Notes under the pieces: model-generated
The model's input: only the letters and a program-made list of their open reading frames with translations
What the model was told of the DNA's origin: nothing
Databases searched by the model: none
Part shown: piece after piece, positions 59,551 to 64,000 of the stretch
Layout: each line of letters begins with the position of its first letter
Position numbering within the stretch: position 1 is the first letter of the stretch
Position numbers and translations under genes: made by a program
NCBI RefSeq assembly: GCF_014649395.1
Contig: NZ_BMSY01000007.1
Location: 124,001-188,000 of the forward strand
Direction: 5' to 3'
Source: Streptomyces aureoverticillatus
GTDB lineage: Bacteria; Actinomycetota; Actinomycetes; Streptomycetales; Streptomycetaceae
DNA: 64,000 nucleotides

Positions 59551-62500
59551 ATGGCCTCGTTGCCGACCCCCTCATCCGACTCCACGGCGGCCTCCGCCGC
59601 CGGAAGCCGGGCCGACGCCCTCCGCGAAGCACTGGCGACCCGCGTGGTGGTCGCCGACGGCGCGATGGGCACCATGCTGCAGGCGCAGGACCCCAGCCTC
59701 GAGGACTTCGAGAACCTCGAGGGCTGCAACGAAATCCTGAACATCACCCGCCCCGACATCGTGGCCAACGTGCACCGGGAGTACTTCGCCGCGGGCGTCG
59801 ACTGCGTCGAGACCAACACCTTCGGCGCGAACCACGCGGCCCTCGGTGAGTACGACATCCCCGAGCGCGTCTTCGAGCTCTCCGAGTCCGGCGCCCGCAT
59901 CGCCCGCGAGGTCGCCGACGAGTTCACCGCCTCCACCGGTCAGCAGCGCTGGGTGCTCGGCTCCATGGGCCCGGGCACCAAGCTGCCCACCCTCGGCCAC
60001 GCCCCGTACACCACGCTGCGCGACGCCTACCAGCAGAACGCCGAGGGCATGATCGCGGGCGGCGCCGACGCGCTCCTGGTGGAGACCACCCAGGACCTGC
60101 TGCAGACCAAGTCCGCGCTGCTCGGCGCCCGCCGCGCCCTGGACGCCACCGGCGCGAACCTGCCACTGATCTGCTCCGTCACTGTCGAGACGACCGGCAC
60201 CATGCTGCTCGGCTCCGAGATCGGCGCCGCGCTGACCGCCCTGGAACCGCTGGGCATCGACATGATCGGCCTGAACTGCGCGACCGGACCGGCCGAGATG
60301 AGCGAGCACCTGCGCTATCTGGCCCGGCACTCCCGCGTCCCGCTGGCCTGCATGCCCAACGCCGGACTGCCCGTCCTCGGCAAGGACGGCGCGCACTACC
60401 CGCTGACGGCCCCCGAGCTGGCCGACGCCCAGGAGACCTTCGTCCGCGAGTACGGCCTGTCCCTGGTCGGCGGCTGCTGCGGCACGACCCCCGAGCACCT
60501 GCGGCAGGTCGTCGAGCGGGTGCGCGGCCTCACCCCGACCCCGCGCGACCCGCGCCCCGAGCCGGGCGCCGCCTCGCTGTACCAGACTGTCCCGTTCCGA
60601 CAGGACACCTCGTACATGGCCATCGGCGAGCGCACCAACGCCAACGGCTCGAAGAAGTTCCGCGAGGCCATGCTGGACGGCCGCTGGGACGACTGCGTGG
60701 AGATGGCCCGGGACCAGATCCGCGAGGGCGCCCACATGCTCGACCTGTGCGTCGACTACGTGGGCCGCGACGGCGTGGCGGACATGGAGGAGCTGGCCGG
60801 ACGCTTCGCCACCGCCTCCACGCTGCCCATCGTCCTGGACTCCACCGAGGTGCCCGTCATCCAGGCCGGCCTGGAGAAGCTCGGCGGCCGCGCGGTCATC
60901 AACTCCGTCAACTACGAGGACGGCGACGGCCCCGAGTCCCGCTTCGCCAAGGTCACCGCGCTCGCCAGGGAGCACGGCGCCGCGCTGATCGCCCTGACCA
61001 TCGACGAGGAGGGCCAGGCCCGCACGGTCGAGCACAAGGTCGCCATCGCCGAGCGCCTCATCGAGGATCTGACGACCAACTGGGGCATCCACGAGTCGGA
61101 CATCCTCATCGACACCCTGACCTTCACCATCTGCACCGGTCAGGAGGAGTCCCGCAAGGACGGCATCCACACCATCGAGGCGATCCGGGAGCTGAAGCGG
61201 CGTCACCCGGACGTGCAGACCACGCTCGGCCTGTCCAACATCTCCTTCGGCCTCAACCCGGCCGCCCGCGTCGTCCTCAACTCCGTCTTCCTGGACGAGT
61301 GCGTCAAGGCGGGCCTGGACTCCGCCATCGTGCACGCCTCCAAGATCCTGCCGATCGCGCGCCTGGAGGAGGAGCAGGTCAAGGCCGCCCTCGACCTGAT
61401 CTACGACCGCCGCGCCGAGGGCTACGACCCCCTGCAGAAGCTCATGGAGCTCTTCGAGGGCGTCAACATGAAGTCCATGAAGGCGGGCAAGGCCGAGGAA
61501 CTCCTCGCCCTGCCGCTGGACGAGCGCCTGCAGCGCCGCATCATCGACGGCGAGAAGAACGGCCTGGAGGCCGACCTCGACGCGGCCCTCGTCGACCGCC
61601 CCGCCCTGGACATCGTCAACGACACGCTCCTGGAGGGCATGAAGGTCGTCGGCGAGCTCTTCGGCTCCGGCCAGATGCAGCTGCCGTTCGTGCTCCAGTC
61701 CGCCGAGGTCATGAAGACCGCGGTGGCCTACCTGGAGCCGCACATGGAGAAGACCGACGACGAGGGCAAGGGCACCATCGTGCTCGCCACCGTGCGCGGC
61801 GACGTCCACGACATCGGCAAGAACCTCGTCGACATCATCCTGTCCAACAACGGCTACAACGTGATCAACCTGGGCATCAAGCAGCCCGTCGCCGCGATCC
61901 TGGACGCCGCCAAGGAACACCGCGCCGACGTCATCGGCATGTCCGGCCTCCTGGTCAAGTCGACCGTGATCATGAAGGAGAACCTGGAGGAGCTCAACCA
62001 GCGCCAGATGGCCGCCGACTACCCGGTCATCCTCGGCGGCGCCGCCCTGACCCGGGCCTACGTCGAGCAGGACCTGCACGAGATCTACGAGGGCGAGGTC
62101 CGCTACGCCCGCGACGCGTTCGAGGGCCTGCGCCTGATGGACGCCCTGATCGCGGTCAAGCGCGGCGTCCCCGGCGCCACCCTGCCCGAGCTCAAGCAGC
62201 GCCGCGTGCCCAAGCGCGACACGCCCGCGGTGGCCGTCGACGAGCCCGAGGGCCCGGCCCGCTCCGACGTGTCCGTCGACAACCCCGTGCCCACGCCGCC
62301 GTTCTGGGGCACCCGCGTCATCAAGGGCATCCAGCTCAAGGAGTACGCCTCCTGGCTGGACGAGGGCGCGCTCTTCAAGGGGCAGTGGGGCCTGAAGCAG
62401 GCCCGCGCCGGCGACGGCCCGACGTACGAGGAACTGGTCGAGACCGAGGGCCGCCCGCGCCTGCGCGGCCTGCTCGACGAGCTCCAGACCAAGAACCTGC

Positions 62501-63081
62501 TGGAGGCGGCCGTCGTCTACGGCTACTTCCCGTGCGTGTCCAAGGGCGACGACCTGATCATCCTGGATGAGCAGGGCAACGAGCGCACCCGCTTCTCCTT
62601 CCCGCGCCAGCGCCGCGGCCGCCGGCTGTGCCTCGCGGACTTCTTCCGCCCGGAGGAGTCCGGCGAGACGGACGTCGTCGGCCTCCAGGTCGTCACCGTG
62701 GGCTCGAAGATCGGCGAGGCCACGGCCGAGCTGTTCGCCGCCGACGCCTACCGCGACTACCTCGAACTGCACGGCCTGTCCGTGCAGTTGGCCGAGGCGC
62801 TCGCCGAGTACTGGCACGCGCGCGTGCGCTCCGAACTCGGCTTCGGCGGCGAGGACCCGGCGGACGTCGAGGACATGTTCGCGCTCAAGTACCGCGGCGC
62901 CCGCTTCTCCCTCGGCTACGGCGCCTGCCCCGACCTGGAGGACCGCGCCAAGATCGCCGAACTCCTGCGGCCGGAGCGGATCGGCGTCGAACTCTCGGAG
63001 GAGTTCCAGCTCCACCCCGAGCAGTCGACGGACGCGATCGTGATCCACCACCCCGAGGCCAAATACTTCAACGCGCGGTAG
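59551..63081 (+). CDS. metH: Cobalamin-dependent methionine synthase
   Basis: This 1176-aa four-domain protein. Homocysteine domain: VVVADGAMGTMLQAQDPSLE and zinc ligands in GLNCATGPAE and VGGCCGTTPEH. Folate domain: AIGERTNANGSKKFREAML and ILDSTEVPVIQAGLEKLGG-like sequence. B12 cap and binding domain: GDVHDIGKNLVDIILSNNGY with His ligand near residue 753. C-terminal activation domain: FSFPRQRRGRRLCLADFFRP and FSLGYGACPDLEDR. It makes methionine from homocysteine and methyl-THF, with SAM-dependent reactivation. Start: ATG 59551 with gggag. Confidence 0.97.
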   Translation: MASLPTPSSDSTAASAAGSRADALREALATRVVVADGAMGTMLQAQDPSLEDFENLEGCNEILNITRPDIVANVHREYFAAGVDCVETNTFGANHAALGEYDIPERVFELSESGARIAREVADEFTASTGQQRWVLGSMGPGTKLPTLGHAPYTTLRDAYQQNAEGMIAGGADALLVETTQDLLQTKSALLGARRALDATGANLPLICSVTVETTGTMLLGSEIGAALTALEPLGIDMIGLNCATGPAEMSEHLRYLARHSRVPLACMPNAGLPVLGKDGAHYPLTAPELADAQETFVREYGLSLVGGCCGTTPEHLRQVVERVRGLTPTPRDPRPEPGAASLYQTVPFRQDTSYMAIGERTNANGSKKFREAMLDGRWDDCVEMARDQIREGAHMLDLCVDYVGRDGVADMEELAGRFATASTLPIVLDSTEVPVIQAGLEKLGGRAVINSVNYEDGDGPESRFAKVTALAREHGAALIALTIDEEGQARTVEHKVAIAERLIEDLTTNWGIHESDILIDTLTFTICTGQEESRKDGIHTIEAIRELKRRHPDVQTTLGLSNISFGLNPAARVVLNSVFLDECVKAGLDSAIVHASKILPIARLEEEQVKAALDLIYDRRAEGYDPLQKLMELFEGVNMKSMKAGKAEELLALPLDERLQRRIIDGEKNGLEADLDAALVDRPALDIVNDTLLEGMKVVGELFGSGQMQLPFVLQSAEVMKTAVAYLEPHMEKTDDEGKGTIVLATVRGDVHDIGKNLVDIILSNNGYNVINLGIKQPVAAILDAAKEHRADVIGMSGLLVKSTVIMKENLEELNQRQMAADYPVILGGAALTRAYVEQDLHEIYEGEVRYARDAFEGLRLMDALIAVKRGVPGATLPELKQRRVPKRDTPAVAVDEPEGPARSDVSVDNPVPTPPFWGTRVIKGIQLKEYASWLDEGALFKGQWGLKQARAGDGPTYEELVETEGRPRLRGLLDELQTKNLLEAAVVYGYFPCVSKGDDLIILDEQGNERTRFSFPRQRRGRRLCLADFFRPEESGETDVVGLQVVTVGSKIGEATAELFAADAYRDYLELHGLSVQLAEALAEYWHARVRSELGFGGEDPADVEDMFALKYRGARFSLGYGACPDLEDRAKIAELLRPERIGVELSEEFQLHPEQSTDAIVIHHPEAKYFNAR

Positions 63082-63085
63082 GTAG

Positions 63086-63168
63086 TCAGCCCGTCCGGCG
63101 TTTGAGGACGAGGCGCGGAGCGCCGATACGGGGGCCCGGGGGCGGAGCCCCCGCGACGGCGCCCCACG
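63086..63168. repeat. Dispersed Streptomyces GC-rich intergenic repeat, copy 5
   Basis: cagcccgtccggcgtttgag, then gacgaggcgcggagcgccga and gggggcccgggggcggagcc. It begins 5 bp after the metH stop codon and may act as its transcription end. Confidence 0.75.
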
Positions 63169-63226
63169 TCGAGGAATATCCCAGCGCGCGCCCCGCGAGG
63201 GCGACGTACACTGGACGGTCCAGCTC

Positions 63227-63257
63227 AGGCCGGTCCCCCGCGAGGGGGGCCGGCCTT
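63227..63257 (+). terminator. Hairpin upstream of the HAD phosphatase gene
   Basis: AGGCCGG-t-CCCCC pairs with GGGGG-CCGGCCT around gcgag. It lies 27 bp before ATG 63284 and after a TACACT -10-like hexamer (63207-63212) and the palindrome CTGGACGGTCCAG (63211-63223). It could be either a metH terminator or a 5'-leader structure of the HAD gene. Confidence 0.5.
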
Positions 63258-63283
63258 CTCGTCCCTTACGGAGGTGCGCCCGG

Positions 63284-63979
63284 ATGACCAGTACGGTCCC
63301 CACGCTCGGTACCCGAGCGGCCGAAGGCTCCGCCCTGCAGGCCGTTCTCCTCGACATGGACGGAACCCTCGTCGACACCGAGGGCTTCTGGTGGGACGCC
63401 GAGGTGGAGGTCTTCGCCGCGCTCGGGCACGCGCTCGACGAGTCCTGGCGGGACGTCGTGGTCGGCGGGCCCATGACCCGCAGCGCCGGCTTCCTCATCG
63501 AGGCCACCGGCGCCGACATCACGGTCCCCGAGCTGACCGTCCTGCTCAACGACGGCTTCGAGGACCGCATCAGCCGCGCCCTGCCGCTGATGCCCGGGGC
63601 CGCGAGACTCCTCACCGAACTCGCCGCCCACGAGGTGCCCACGGCGCTCGTCTCCGCCTCGCACCGGCGCATCATCGACCGGGTCCTGGACTCCATCGGC
63701 GCCCACCACTTCCGGCTGACCGTCGCCGGCGACGAGGTGGCCCGCACCAAGCCGCACCCCGACCCGTATCTGCTCGCCGCCTCGCGCCTGGGCGCCGACC
63801 CGGCCCGGTGCGCCGTCATCGAGGACACCGCGACGGGCGTGGCCGCCGCCGAGGCCGCGGGCTGCCGCGTGGTGGCCGTGCCGTCCGTCGCGCCCATCGC
63901 CCCGGCCGCGGGCCGGACCGTCGTACCCTCGCTCGAACACGTCGACCTGCCGTTCCTGCACGGCCTGATGGGCGCCTGA
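63284..63979 (+). CDS. HAD-superfamily phosphatase (beta-phosphoglucomutase-like)
   Basis: ATG 63284 follows ggaggtg. The 231-aa protein has HAD motif I AVLLDMDGTLVDTEGFWW, motif II PTALVSASHRR, motif III ARTKPHPDPYLLAA and motif IV CAVIEDTATGVAAAEAAGC. The helical cap sits between motifs I and II (C1 type). It removes phosphate from a small phospho-metabolite; substrate not evident. It follows metH in the same direction, 202 bp downstream. Confidence 0.9.
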   Translation: MTSTVPTLGTRAAEGSALQAVLLDMDGTLVDTEGFWWDAEVEVFAALGHALDESWRDVVVGGPMTRSAGFLIEATGADITVPELTVLLNDGFEDRISRALPLMPGAARLLTELAAHEVPTALVSASHRRIIDRVLDSIGAHHFRLTVAGDEVARTKPHPDPYLLAASRLGADPARCAVIEDTATGVAAAEAAGCRVVAVPSVAPIAPAAGRTVVPSLEHVDLPFLHGLMGA

Positions 63980-64000
63980 ACCGGCCGCCGATGGCCGAAA

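Noticed and set aside
59572..63897. Very long open frame antisense to metH and the HAD gene
   Set aside because: Open frames opposite GC-rich genes are a by-product of third-position G/C bias; metH has full domain motifs, and the antisense product has no recognisable family.

Overview
The window is high-GC actinobacterial DNA and almost certainly Streptomyces chromosome. The signs are strong G/C at third codon positions, a chaplin pair (a short chaplin and a long sortase-anchored one), mycothiol ligase MshC, a glycerol operon with a GylR-type regulator, an F420-type LLM oxidoreductase, DnaA boxes of the TTGTCCACA type and the dispersed GC-rich intergenic repeat common in Streptomyces. From memory, the right half (gluconate genes, chaplins, mshC, PAC2/ParJ-like gene, glpD-glpK-glpF-gylR, metH, HAD) runs collinear with the S. 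coelicolor SCO1680 to SCO1656 region; no alignment was made.

Layout. 1-9.5 kb: a truncated BKACE-type gene, small unknowns, a secreted penicillin-acylase-family amidase, a cytosolic alpha/beta hydrolase, a membrane protein divergent from a LysR-type regulator, and a secreted erythromycin-esterase-like protein. 9.6-13.6 kb: a lipid-type module (SDR, TetR regulator, acyl-CoA dehydrogenase, phosphotransferase-fold protein) bounded at both ends by the same TetR-like operator. 13.7-23 kb: a His-rich duplicated peptide, a quinone-reductase-like MDR, two coupled DUF202 proteins, a NUDIX enzyme, a repeat-rich spacer, a flavoprotein, an APC permease, and a Mo enzyme with a heme-b membrane partner. 23-26 kb: gluconate permease, kinase and regulator. 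26-34 kb: YchJ-like protein, a fused catalase-like/alpha-dioxygenase-like heme protein, tRNA-Leu(GAG), an M20 peptidase, the two chaplins and two small actinobacterial proteins. 34-45 kb: a RecD2-like helicase relative with a worn-out P-loop, an aldo/keto reductase, an LLM oxidoreductase, a ferritin-like protein, CorA, then phosphatase-DUF3090-SCO1664-like-mshC. 45-54 kb: a Gln-rich prion-like protein next to an intracellular subtilase that shares its C-terminal domain; the PAC2/ParJ-like gene; then an operon of GntR regulator, flavin reductase, Mo enzyme, adenosine/MTA-deaminase-like amidohydrolase and nucleoside phosphorylase. 54-64 kb: glpD, glpK, glpF, gylR, metH and a HAD phosphatase.

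Most unusual: the Gln-rich protein/subtilase pair with a common C-terminal domain; the catalase-like/alpha-dioxygenase-like fusion that keeps both sets of heme residues; the nucleoside phosphorylase-deaminase-Mo enzyme-reductase operon; an acyl-CoA dehydrogenase carrying an in-frame repeat-derived insert; a pair of perfect DnaA boxes in a divergent promoter; matched TetR and GylR operators; and several genes that look leaderless.
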